A stretch of 64,000 nucleotides of DNA from Desulfoplanes formicivorans (lineage in GTDB: Bacteria > Desulfobacterota > Desulfovibrionia > Desulfovibrionales > Desulfomicrobiaceae). Under the pieces are notes generated by a model. It searched no databases. It was not told the DNA's origin and saw only the letters and a program-made list of their open reading frames with translations. Numbering within the stretch: position 1 is the first letter of the stretch; each line of letters begins with the position of its first letter. The stretch lies in the NCBI RefSeq assembly GCF_001748225.1, contig NZ_BDFE01000015.1, forward strand, positions 549,437 to 613,436, read 5' to 3'. This document shows positions 35,491 to 43,436 of the stretch, piece after piece. The position numbers and the translations under genes are program-made.

Positions 35491-35530
35491 CCATATAAAA
35501 AGGGACGCATATGCGTCCCTTTTTATATGG
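35491..35530. terminator. bidirectional terminator, perfect 40-base palindrome
   Basis: Two 20-base arms, CCATATAAAAAGGGACGCAT and its exact complement, abut with no spacer. Each strand ends the GC core with a T-rich arm. It sits between the convergent kinase and DASS carrier stops and can terminate both. Confidence 0.92.
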
Positions 35531-35542
35531 CGAGCGTGGAGC

Positions 35543-37039
35543 TTATTGCACGGTCAGTGCCCAGTCGGGCAGCTGGGAGAGATCAACGCCCCAGATGAGG
35601 GGAACGCCGTAAATGATGGCTGCAGTGATGACCAATGAGCCGATGATGTTCAGCCAGATACCGGCCTTGGCCATCTGGGGTACACTCAGGCAGCCGCTGC
35701 CAAAGACAACGGCGTTGGGCGGAGTCGCCACCGGGAGCATGAAGGCAAAGGAAGCGGAAACACAACCGGCAATGATGGGGCCATAGGGGTGGATGCCCAG
35801 AGCCACGGCTGCACTGCCCATGATGGGGACGAGCAGGGTTGCTGTTGCCGTGTTGGAGGTGATTTCTGTCAGGAAAACGACCATCAGGACAACAATGCCG
35901 ATGAAGAGGGTCATGTTGGCTCCCTGAAGTCCGGTGAGCTGGGTGGCCAGCCATACGGCCAGGCCGGATTTGGAAAACCCGTTGGCCAGGGCCAGACCGC
36001 CACCAAAAAGCAGGATGATGTCCCAGGGAATTTTGACGGCTGTTTCCCAGTCCAGCAGAAACTGGCGTTTGGCAAAATTGGTCGGAGTGATGAACAGCAG
36101 ACCCGCTCCCAGAATACCGATGGTTGCGTCATGCACGTATTTGAGCGCATCCAGGTGGATGAATCCCCGGCAGATCCAGAAGGTGCACACAAAGGCTCCG
36201 ATGATCAGGATCTTTTTTTCTTCAGGAGTGGTTTTGCCCAGCCGGGCAAGTTCCGCCTGGATGTATTCCTTGCCGCCGGCCAGAACATCCCCCTTGAGGG
36301 AGAAAAGAACCTTGGTCAGCAACACCCAGGCAATGGTGATCATGATCACGGCCAGGGGGACGCCAAAGAGCATCCAGTCAAAAAAGGAGATGGTCTGACC
36401 ATACATTTTGTCCAGCATGCCCACCATGACCACGTTGGGCGGGGTGCCGATGATGGTGGCCACGCCGCCAATGGATGCGGAATAGGCAATGCCAAGCATC
36501 AGGGCGATGCCGAAGTTTTCCGACAGGGGCGCCCCGGTCTTCTGGCGTTGCGCGTCTGCGTCTTCATTGGCCTTCTTGATGACGGCCAGTCCAATGGGGA
36601 CCATCATCATAGCTGTGGCCGTATTGCTCACCCACATGGACAAAAAGGCCGTGGCAATCATGAAGCCGAGGATGAGTCTGCCGGGACTTGTGCCCACCAC
36701 ATTGACAATGTGCATGGCAATGCGCTTGTGTAGATTCCATTTTTCCATGGTCACGGCGATGAAGAAACCACCCATGAACAGGTAGATCAAATGGTTGGCA
36801 TAAGGGGCTGTTGCCGCTTTGGACTTCATGATGCCGAGGATGGGAAACAGGGCAATGGGTATGAGCGACGTTGCTGGAAGGGGGATGGCTTCGGTGATCC
36901 ACCAGACAGCCATGAGAACCGTGACCGCAGCGACTTTGAGGGCTTCGGGTTTCATGCCTTCGGGTACCGGCATAAGCAGAACCAGAAAAAACAAGATAGG
37001 GCCGAGAAAGAAACCGGTTTTCTCCCGCATGTGCTGCAT
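35543..37039 (-). CDS. DASS/SLC13-family anion:sodium symporter
   Basis: 498 residues, single-domain carrier with about eleven membrane helices. Both substrate/Na+ hairpin signatures are present: SNTATAMMMVPIGLAV in the first half and TSNTATATLLVPIMGSAAVA in the second. GTPPNVVMVG and ATPPNAVVFG complete the repeats. These are hallmarks of dicarboxylate/citrate/sulfate carriers (SdcS/CitT group). GGGAGG precedes the ATG. Dicarboxylate uptake is the likeliest role; unlike the carrier at 5737 it lacks TrkA-C domains. Confidence 0.92.
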   Translation of the reverse strand: MQHMREKTGFFLGPILFFLVLLMPVPEGMKPEALKVAAVTVLMAVWWITEAIPLPATSLIPIALFPILGIMKSKAATAPYANHLIYLFMGGFFIAVTMEKWNLHKRIAMHIVNVVGTSPGRLILGFMIATAFLSMWVSNTATAMMMVPIGLAVIKKANEDADAQRQKTGAPLSENFGIALMLGIAYSASIGGVATIIGTPPNVVMVGMLDKMYGQTISFFDWMLFGVPLAVIMITIAWVLLTKVLFSLKGDVLAGGKEYIQAELARLGKTTPEEKKILIIGAFVCTFWICRGFIHLDALKYVHDATIGILGAGLLFITPTNFAKRQFLLDWETAVKIPWDIILLFGGGLALANGFSKSGLAVWLATQLTGLQGANMTLFIGIVVLMVVFLTEITSNTATATLLVPIMGSAAVALGIHPYGPIIAGCVSASFAFMLPVATPPNAVVFGSGCLSVPQMAKAGIWLNIIGSLVITAAIIYGVPLIWGVDLSQLPDWALTVQ

Positions 37040-37719
37040 CGATATCCTCCCGTGATCAGGTTGATTGCCATCAAGACGTCACATTGCTTGCAGGATCCGT
37101 CCCATATTTTGGTGCGGATCAGACTAAAACAAGTTCATCGCTTGTGAACGACCAAAATCCGCATTGATTTTAGGTGAACGGCTGCTTGGCTGCGTAAGTG
37201 GAAAAGGTGAAAGATACACAGCCTGCAGGACATGGTATCAGGCTTTAAGCTCCAAGTTTTACTCGGTGTAGGCGATGGATTGGTACAACGTGCCTTTGCA
37301 CCATGACGGGCTGAAAAGGGGCGCGCTTGCCGGATACGTGCGGTTATCAAAGAAAAAAGCAGGCCACTGGTTTGCAACACACGTGCAGAAAGGGTATGTG
37401 AAGCCATGTCTCCCTGCCGTTCACCTGTTGCAAAGAACCGTTGACCGGAGTTGCAACATTGCCTGCAAGGGGGACAATGGCAGAAAATTCAATCAGAACA
37501 GGGAGATCCCTGGTGGAGATAGTACTGTTTCTGTGGGTGATGATTTCAGTTCTGTTGCATGCTGATTGGGCTTGGGATGTTGTGAATTAATTCATCATGT
37601 TGACTGAAAACTCCATTTGCGCCCACACGGTTGCCTGATAATGAGAAAACTGTCTGGTCGGTGACCAGCTGGACGCTGACGTCATTTGACGGTATTTCCC
37701 ACTCGCAAAGAGAGGGCTT
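37040..37719. promoter_or_regulatory. upstream region of the flx-type operon with Rex-like site
   Basis: 680 bp without a credible gene. At 37580-37597 TTGTGAATTAATTCATCA resembles the NADH-sensing Rex operator (TTGTGAA-N4-TTCACAA; left arm exact, right arm 5 of 7) and contains the 12-base palindrome TGAATTAATTCA. TTGACT at 37600 may be a -35. CTGGTCGGTGACCAG at 37655-37669 is another short palindrome. Confidence 0.4.
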
Positions 37720-38157
37720 ATGAGCGATCATACTTTTGAACCGCGCATTGCGGCTTTTTTGTGCAATTGGTGTTCGTACGGGGCCGCCGACCTGGCCGGG
37801 GTCGGTCGGATGGCCTATCCGGCCAATATCCGGATCATCCGCATTCCCTGCACCGGGAGCATGAAACCCGACTATATCCTGCAGGCCTTTCGTCGGGGTG
37901 TGGACGGGGTCTGGGTTTCGGGCTGACATCCGGGCGAGTGTCACTATATCAGTGGCAACCTCTACGCCAGGCGGCGGTTCGCCGTCTTCAAAAATCTTCT
38001 GGAATACATCGGACTTGAACCCGGGCGTGTGCACTTTTCCTGGATTTCCTCGGCAGAATCCAACAAATTTCAGCAAACCGCCCAGGAAGTTGTGGAGGCT
38101 GTTCGTGCGCTCGGGCCGAATACCCGGCTCATCAAGGATATCAGGACGGCGGGATGA
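37720..38157 (+). CDS. flxD: MvhD/FlxD-type iron-sulfur subunit, selenocysteine-containing
   Basis: 145 residues when the in-frame TGA at 37924-37926 is read as selenocysteine (residue 69). Before it: FLCNWCSYGAADLAGVGR and KPDYILQAFRRGVDGVWVSG. After it: HPGECHYISGNLYARRR, then LLEYIGLEPGRVHFSWISSA. The family consensus at this place is SG-C-HPGxCHY, so the UGA replaces exactly a conserved cluster Cys, and the whole family is conserved on both sides. MvhD/FlxD passes electrons between a hydrogenase or flavin module and HdrA through a 2Fe-2S cluster. An ordinary gene caller will truncate it at 67-68 residues. The stop overlaps the next gene by four bases. Confidence 0.9.
37939..37957 (+). ncRNA. 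candidate bacterial SECIS hairpin
   Basis: TGTCAC and GTGGCA (one G-U pair) close a 7-base loop TATATCA. The hairpin starts 15 bases after the first base of the UGA, inside the reading frame, where bacterial SECIS elements lie for SelB binding. Fit is by position and simple pairing only. Confidence 0.45.
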
Positions 38158-39107
38158 TGCGAGAAAGAGAATTGAAAATCCGTGAGACTGCCCGTGAATT
38201 GCTCACCAAGGGTACGGTGGATTGTGTTCTCGGTTACGAGGCCGGAACCATTCCCCTGCGCGCCCGACCCGTGTTCATCTCCCGCCCGGAAGACGTGGAC
38301 CGTCTTTGCTGGACGGGTTTTTGTACCGGGAATCTGGCCAAGTATCTCATGGGCAGAAAGGACAAGGTCGCCATTGTGGCCCAGGGGTGTGTCAGCCGGA
38401 ACATCGTGGGCTTGATTCAGGAGGGCCAGGTGGACCGGGAGCGCATCGTGGTCATTGGTGTTCCCTGCCTGGGTATGCTGGATTACCGGAAAATCCAGGC
38501 CAGGCTCCCGGGGAAAGTGATTGAGAGCGTGGACGAAGAGGGGGAAAATATTCTGGTCAAGGGACCGGGTTTTTCCCAGGAAATCCCCAGAAATTTTGTC
38601 AAGCGGGACAATTGCACCACCTGCATGCACAGAAACCCGGTCATTGCGGACATTCTGGCTGCCGACAAGGTGGAAGAGACCGCAGGAGGTAACCTGGACA
38701 AGGTGGCCACCCCCTGGGAATCCTTTGATGCGGCCAAAAAATGGGACATGTTTTCCCAAACCTTTGCTTCGTGCATCCGCTGTTATGCCTGCCGGGATGT
38801 CTGTCCCCTGTGTTATTGCAAGGTCTGTTTCGTGGATGAAGCCTCGCCCCAGTGGTGCGGCAAGACCCTGGAATCCGCGGATGTGGCCACCTTTCATCTT
38901 TTGCGGGCCTTTCACTGCGCAGGACGGTGCACGGATTGCGGGGCCTGCGAGTCGGTCTGTCCCATGCAGATCAAGATGCGCCGGTTGACCAGCAAGATTG
39001 AAAAGGACATCCGGGATCTCTATGGGTATGAGCCCGGCATGGATGTGGATGCCAAGCCGCCCATGACCGTTTTCCAGCCGGACGATCCCGAAGATTTCAT
39101 CAGCTGA
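38154..39107 (+). CDS. flx-operon iron-sulfur protein (FrhB-like / FlxC- or FlxB-type)
   Basis: 317 residues starting ATGATG over the flxD stop. The N-terminal part resembles F420-hydrogenase beta (FrhB)-like oxidoreductases (FISRPEDVDRLCWTGFCTGN, VAIVAQGCVSRNIVGLIQEG). The C-terminal half is cysteine-rich: CTTCMHRNP, CIRCYACRDVCPLCYCKVCF and CTDCGACESVCPM, enough for at least two 4Fe-4S clusters. It should relay electrons between the FAD/NAD subunit and the MvhD-like subunit. The letter B or C cannot be fixed from the sequence alone. Confidence 0.87.
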   Translation: MMRERELKIRETARELLTKGTVDCVLGYEAGTIPLRARPVFISRPEDVDRLCWTGFCTGNLAKYLMGRKDKVAIVAQGCVSRNIVGLIQEGQVDRERIVVIGVPCLGMLDYRKIQARLPGKVIESVDEEGENILVKGPGFSQEIPRNFVKRDNCTTCMHRNPVIADILAADKVEETAGGNLDKVATPWESFDAAKKWDMFSQTFASCIRCYACRDVCPLCYCKVCFVDEASPQWCGKTLESADVATFHLLRAFHCAGRCTDCGACESVCPMQIKMRRLTSKIEKDIRDLYGYEPGMDVDAKPPMTVFQPDDPEDFIS

Positions 39108-39137
39108 ACCCAGCCTTCTCCAAGGACGATAGCGCCC

Positions 39138-40199
39138 ATGACAGTCAAGATACTTCCCAAAACACAGATCCCGACCTTCCTGGAAACCCTGCAACAAGAC
39201 CGGGATGTGCATGCCCCGGTAATGCGGGATAACGCCCTGGTCTGGGCCCGGGTGGAAAATGCGGATGACCTGGTGTTTGATTTTCAGAACACGGATCTCT
39301 CGCCCAAATCCTTTTTTTTCCCCCAGGACGAATGCATGATGCGTTTTACCCCTGCAGGTGAAGAGGAAGGCCACGCAGCCCGGGGAAGGATGCTCAAGGA
39401 TGTGGACCGGATGGGCCGGGAGCAGGTTCTCTTCAACATCCGTCCCTGTGATGCCCGGGCCTTTGCCCTGCTTGACCGGATTTTTTGCCAGGATGCCATG
39501 ACCCATGACGTGTACTGGGCGGACAAGCGGGTCAAGACCATTCTCATCGGCCTGGCCTGCAATGATCCCTGTTCCACCTGTTTTTGTACCTCCATGCAGT
39601 GCGGACCCCACCACCAGGAAGGGCTTGATCTCCTCATGACTGATCTGGGTGATCGTCTGGTGGTCCACGTTGTGAGCGACAGGGGAGAACCCCTGGTCCG
39701 TGACCTGGACCCTGCCAATGAGGACGATGCGGCCCGGGCAGAGGAACTCAAGGGTACGGCCGAGGCGTCCCTGCAGCCACAATGGTCCACAGAACATCTG
39801 GCCACGGCCAATGTGCTCTCCCTGTTCAATGCGCCTTTTTGGGATGAGGTGGCTGCATCCTGCCTCAATTGCGGGGCATGCACCTTCTGCTGTCCCACCT
39901 GCCATTGTTTCGACATTCAGGACGAGGTTCAGGGCGACGAGGGACGCCGCATCCGCGTGTGGGACAGCTGCATGAGCTGGCTGTTTACCCAGCACGCCTC
40001 CGGTCATAATCCCAGGCCCACCAAAACGGACCGGGTCAGGCAACGGTTCATGCACAAATTTTCCTATATCCCGGTACGCCGTGACGGAGCCCTTGGCTGC
40101 GTGGGATGTGGCCGGTGCGTCCGCCTTTGCCCGGTGAATATCGATGTGCGCGAGGTTGTTCGGTTGATGGATGCGTGGGCCGCGTCAACAAAAGAATAA
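39138..40199 (+). CDS. flx-operon 4Fe-4S dicluster protein (sulfite-reductase-A-like / FlxB- or FlxC-type)
   Basis: 353 residues resembling anaerobic sulfite reductase subunit A/hydrogenase beta-type proteins: FNIRPCDARAFALLDRIF, CNDPCSTCFCTSMQCGP, then a ferredoxin-like dicluster CLNCGACTFCCPTCHC and CVGCGRCVRLCPV. It passes electrons from the flavoprotein encoded downstream. AAGGA lies 11 bases before the ATG. It is co-transcribed with the genes on both sides, 30 bp after the previous stop. Confidence 0.88.
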   Translation: MTVKILPKTQIPTFLETLQQDRDVHAPVMRDNALVWARVENADDLVFDFQNTDLSPKSFFFPQDECMMRFTPAGEEEGHAARGRMLKDVDRMGREQVLFNIRPCDARAFALLDRIFCQDAMTHDVYWADKRVKTILIGLACNDPCSTCFCTSMQCGPHHQEGLDLLMTDLGDRLVVHVVSDRGEPLVRDLDPANEDDAARAEELKGTAEASLQPQWSTEHLATANVLSLFNAPFWDEVAASCLNCGACTFCCPTCHCFDIQDEVQGDEGRRIRVWDSCMSWLFTQHASGHNPRPTKTDRVRQRFMHKFSYIPVRRDGALGCVGCGRCVRLCPVNIDVREVVRLMDAWAASTKE

Positions 40200-40202
40200 T
40201 AG

Positions 40203-40279
40203 AGTGCACAGTACGCAGTGCGCAGTATACAGGAGTGCACAGTACGCAGTGCGCAGAACGCAGGAGTGCGCACTGCGCA
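40203..40279. repeat. 31-base tandem repeat, 2.5 copies
   Basis: AGTGCACAGTACGCAGTGCG followed by CAG occurs at 40203-40225 and again, identically, at 40234-40256 (31-base period). A third degenerate partial copy starts at 40265. It lies between two genes of the flx operon and shares GCAGTGCGCAGTAT with the element at 23203. Confidence 0.85.
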
Positions 40280-40381
40280 AAATGTCCTTCATGTAGGACT
40301 TTGTATCAACATAATCATTATATTGTCTTGCGCACCATGACAATTTTCATGCTTGTAATCTAAAATCCTTTTCGGACTCTT

Positions 40382-41221
40382 ATGCACAATCCCTATCTTC
40401 CCTATCCCGTTCGTATCGACAAGGTCGTTGTAGAGACCGAGGACCGGCAATTGCGGTCCTACTGGTTCGAGTTCGTCCATGAGGAGCATGCTCAGGCCTT
40501 TCGTCATTTTCCCGGTCAGTTCGCTGAATTGAGCATTGCCGGATATGGCGAGATCCCCATTGGTATTGCTTCAAGCCCCACCGAAGGGAACAAGCTGCTG
40601 TTCACGGTGAACCGGGCGGGCAAGGTGACCACCCGGCTGCACAACATGGGCGAAGGCGAGATCATGGGCATTCGCGGTCCCCTGGGCAACAGCTATCCCC
40701 TTGAGGAAAACAGGGGCAAGAATATCGTCATTGTTGCCGGGGGGTTTGCCGTAACCACCCTGCGGGCCACCATGCACTGGCTTCTGCATCCCGACAATCG
40801 CAAGGATTACGGGACCATTGATTTTATCTACGGAGCCAGAACTCCGGGCATGCTCTTGTACCGGGACGAGCTCAAACAATGGCAGGAACGCGACGATGTT
40901 CGCTGTCACATCACCATCGACCGGGAGGCCGAGGGGTGGGACGGATTGGTGGGTTTTGTGCCCACCATTGCCGAGCAGGCCGAGCCCAGACCGGACAATG
41001 CCATCGCCCTTATTTGCGGCCCTCCCATCATGATCAAGTTCACCCAGCCGGTGTTCGACAAGATGGGCTGGAACGGGGACCAGATTTTCATGAGTCTGGA
41101 AAACCGCATGAAATGCGGCATCGGCATTTGCGGGCGGTGCAATGTGGGCCCTTATTACGTGTGCAAGGACGGACCGGTTTTTTCCAAGACCCAGCTGGAC
41201 GGGTTGCCCCAGGATTATTGA
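40382..41221 (+). CDS. flxA: FAD/NAD(P)-binding oxidoreductase subunit (FlxA-like)
   Basis: 279 residues of the ferredoxin-NADP reductase-like family, as in anaerobic sulfite reductase subunit B and dihydroorotate dehydrogenase electron-transfer subunit. FAD-binding half: FRHFPGQFAELSIAGYGEIP and MGEGEIMGIRGPLGNSYPL. NAD half: IVIVAGGFAVTTLRATMHWL and IALICGPPIMIKF. C-terminal 2Fe-2S ligands: RMKCGIGICGRCNVGPYYVC. It probably oxidises NADH and feeds electrons to the operon's iron-sulfur subunits for bifurcation with HdrABC, which is not encoded adjacent. Confidence 0.9.
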   Translation: MHNPYLPYPVRIDKVVVETEDRQLRSYWFEFVHEEHAQAFRHFPGQFAELSIAGYGEIPIGIASSPTEGNKLLFTVNRAGKVTTRLHNMGEGEIMGIRGPLGNSYPLEENRGKNIVIVAGGFAVTTLRATMHWLLHPDNRKDYGTIDFIYGARTPGMLLYRDELKQWQERDDVRCHITIDREAEGWDGLVGFVPTIAEQAEPRPDNAIALICGPPIMIKFTQPVFDKMGWNGDQIFMSLENRMKCGIGICGRCNVGPYYVCKDGPVFSKTQLDGLPQDY

Positions 41222-41296
41222 CGGGGTCGCACCGGATTGCGTCCGGAAGATCGTTTTTTCCCGTTACGCACAATAACCACGCTTAAGAGAATACTC

Positions 41297-41989
41297 ATGC
41301 ATGTACACTGGTTCCAGCACGTTCCTTTTGAAGGTTTGGGGAGCATTGGCCCATGGCTTGAGGCCCGGGATTGCAAGGTGAGCAGGACCCGTTTTTTTGC
41401 CAAAGAGACCCCGCCCCTTCCGGAGGAGATGGATGCCCTCATTGTCATGGGAGGGCCCATGAGCGTGAACGATGAGGATCGCTTCCCTTGGCTTGTGCAG
41501 GAAAAACAATGCGTGCGCGAGTTCATGAAAACGGGCAAGCCGGTCCTGGGCATCTGCCTGGGTGCCCAGCTCATTGCCTCGGCCCTGGGTGCCCGTGTCT
41601 ATCCCCATTCGTTCAAGGAGATAGGGTGGTTTCCCCTTCAGGGACAAAAGGATCCTGAGCCCGGCTGTTTTGCCTTTCCCCCTTCAACCACGGTGTTCCA
41701 TTGGCACGGTGAAACCTTTGATCTTCCCCCGGGGGCCAGGCGTCTTGCATCCAGTGAAGGCTGTCTCAACCAGGCCTTTCAGGTGGGAACCTCCATCATG
41801 GGTTTGCAATGTCACCTTGAAACCACGCCTGAGTCGGCCCGGGACCTTGTTGCCCATTGCCGGGATGAACTGGTTGCTGCCAGGTATGTGCAGATGGAGC
41901 AGGAAATCCTTCGGGCCGAGCCAGGGTGCTATAAAACCATCAATCGACTGATGGACGACGTGCTCGGGTTTCTGCTGAAAATCAGATGA
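41297..41989 (+). CDS. type 1 glutamine amidotransferase (GMP-synthase-like)
   Basis: About 230 residues from ATG 41297, with AAGAGA upstream. Class I glutaminase triad: Cys87 in LGICLGAQLIA, His173 and Glu175 in LQCHLETTPE. The oxyanion/substrate loop MGGPMSVNDEDRFPWL is also present. Stand-alone members act on unknown amide acceptors, or like gamma-glutamyl hydrolases; no synthetase partner is adjacent. It follows the flxA-like gene by 75 bp, so read-through is possible but a functional tie is not evident. Confidence 0.88.
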   Translation: MHVHWFQHVPFEGLGSIGPWLEARDCKVSRTRFFAKETPPLPEEMDALIVMGGPMSVNDEDRFPWLVQEKQCVREFMKTGKPVLGICLGAQLIASALGARVYPHSFKEIGWFPLQGQKDPEPGCFAFPPSTTVFHWHGETFDLPPGARRLASSEGCLNQAFQVGTSIMGLQCHLETTPESARDLVAHCRDELVAARYVQMEQEILRAEPGCYKTINRLMDDVLGFLLKIR

Positions 41990-42143
41990 GCACGGCTTGC
42001 ATTGGGAAGCCCGTGTCGTTTGTGCCGATTTTTCCGGTACCTTGTTGCTGATTGTTCTGTCCGGCAGGCATGTTGAACCGGAAACACAAGGGCCCACGTG
42101 GCCTGTTTTCCCCAAGGATGCAGGCAGGACGCCTTCATGATCA

Positions 42144-42180
42144 TGAACCCGGGACACCTGTCCATGGTGCCCCGGGTTCA
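42144..42180. terminator. strong hairpin, possible terminator
   Basis: TGAACCCGGG / CCCGGGTTCA with an inner CACC/GGTG pairing forms a long stem between the amidotransferase and the convergent flavodoxin gene. It lacks a long U tract. Confidence 0.6.
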
Positions 42181-42265
42181 AGGTTGCGAGTTGCAATCCC
42201 ATTGCGTGGTGTGCCCGTGGATGTTTTCAGCCTGAAAGGGGCATCCAGGAATCTTTATGGGTTGG

Positions 42266-42868
42266 TCATTCCGGGCAGGGCAGACTGTCCATGACCGGGG
42301 CCAGGGCCGAAGCCGTCCAGTGGATCATTTCACCGAGATTTTTCATGTTGGCCAGGCCTTCAGTATCGTTTTGCACGTCGCCCTTGTCCAGGCCATAGCC
42401 CATGTTCCAGTAGGTGGAACCGGGCACGATCATGCGCGACATCTGGTACATGTGATTGATGGTGTCAAAGACGTGGGTGGCTCCGCCCCGGCGAACAGCA
42501 ACAACCGCCGCTCCGATCTTTCCGGCGAACAGTCCGCCATTGACATGGGCCACCAGTCCGGCCCGGTCGATGAGGGACTTGATGTCCGAGGCAACGCCGG
42601 CAAAATAGGTGGGGGAACCCATGATGATGGCGTCGGCCCGTAGCATCTTCTGGATGCACTCATTGACCATGTCATCCTTGACCGCACAGCGCTTGTCCTT
42701 ATTCTTGACGCATTTGTAGCAGGCAATGCACCCGCCAAGGCGCTTGCCGCCCACCTGTACCACTTCTGTCTCCCATCCCCTGGCGTGCAGGGGGGCCAGA
42801 ACCCCGTCCAGCAGCTGCCGGGTATTTCCCTTTTTCCTCGGGCTTCCGTTAAAGGCTACTGCGTACAT
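42266..42868 (-). CDS. flavodoxin-family (NADPH-dependent FMN reductase-like) protein
   Basis: About 200 residues from ATG 42868, behind AAGGAG. Flavodoxin-like fold with FMN loop FNGSPRKKGNTRQLLDG, two extra Cys in GGCIACYKCVKNKDKRC, and GSPTYFAGVASDIKSLIDR near the flavin. The iron-sulfur-flavoprotein-like cysteine spacing C-x2-C-x2-C-x6-C is visible. It is divergent from the HxlR regulator, and a similar flavodoxin lies downstream of that regulator. It probably reduces quinones, nitro- or azo-compounds; the substrate is unknown. Confidence 0.87.
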   Translation of the reverse strand: MYAVAFNGSPRKKGNTRQLLDGVLAPLHARGWETEVVQVGGKRLGGCIACYKCVKNKDKRCAVKDDMVNECIQKMLRADAIIMGSPTYFAGVASDIKSLIDRAGLVAHVNGGLFAGKIGAAVVAVRRGGATHVFDTINHMYQMSRMIVPGSTYWNMGYGLDKGDVQNDTEGLANMKNLGEMIHWTASALAPVMDSLPCPE

Positions 42869-42965
42869 GGATCGCTCCTTGTGCTTAATGGTTTCATGGA
42901 TTCTCTTTCCATGCCACATGGCGCGTTTGGGAACAAGTACGGACATAAAGTATAGTGGATGAACC
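42869..42965. promoter_or_regulatory. divergent promoter region controlled by HxlR-type regulator
   Basis: 97 bp between the divergent flavodoxin and HxlR genes. TAC-N9-GTA in CAAGTACGGACATAAAGTAT is the only dyad I see near the HxlR start; the classical HxlR/YodB site TACT-N7-AGTA is not exact. Confidence 0.3.
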
Positions 42966-43394
42966 ATGACCTCTTCAAATGACAATCGCATTGCCCCATG
43001 CAAGGTCAAAACCTTGGGCAAGCGTTCGTATCGGTGCTATTTCGAGTTGACCCTGTCCATCATTGGCGGAAAATGGAAGCCGATCATCCTGTATCATCTG
43101 GGTATTCGGAAGGTCCTTCGTTTCGGTCAGCTCAGGCGGACCATGCCCGAGATCACCGAGAGAATGCTCACCCGTCAGCTGCGCGAGCTGGAGTCCGATG
43201 GCATGGTCCGGCGGACCGTGTACCCTACGTCACCGCCTCGTGTGGAATATTCTCTGACCGGGATGGGAACGACCATCCTTCCTCTTTTGCATGCCATGCG
43301 CGCCTGGGGCGTGGCCTGCGAGCGCCAGCTGGGCGGGGAAGGTCTTTTTCCTCCCGAGGATGGATATGAAGATCCCGACCAGCTCCCTTGCTGA
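42966..43394 (+). CDS. HxlR-family transcriptional regulator
   Basis: 142 residues: winged helix with family core LSIIGGKWKPIILYHL, FGQLRRTMPEITERMLTRQL and RELESDGMVRRTVYP. A conserved-type Cys in the N-terminal helix (KRSYRCYFELTL) is in the region that senses quinones/electrophiles in YodB and HypR, so thiol sensing is plausible. It sits between a divergent flavodoxin gene and a co-directional flavodoxin 42 bp downstream, consistent with local control of both. Confidence 0.92.
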   Translation: MTSSNDNRIAPCKVKTLGKRSYRCYFELTLSIIGGKWKPIILYHLGIRKVLRFGQLRRTMPEITERMLTRQLRELESDGMVRRTVYPTSPPRVEYSLTGMGTTILPLLHAMRAWGVACERQLGGEGLFPPEDGYEDPDQLPC

Positions 43395-43436
43395 TGCTCA
43401 ACGTGGGTGCATAGCCATGAAACCCTGGAGGTTATC

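Noticed and set aside
37450-37457. GTTGCAAC, same 8-mer as upstream of the Lon-receiver gene
   Set aside because: A single 8-base palindrome is expected about once per window by chance and there is no array here.
37720-37926. Pseudogene or truncated 67-68 residue MvhD-like protein
   Set aside because: Conservation continues in the same frame through the TGA, the TGA replaces a conserved Cys codon, and the next gene overlaps the distal stop; selenocysteine explains all of this better than decay.
40203-40279. CRISPR array
   Set aside because: The repeat unit is contiguous with only a few variable bases between copies, two and a half copies, and no cas genes; it is a simple tandem repeat.
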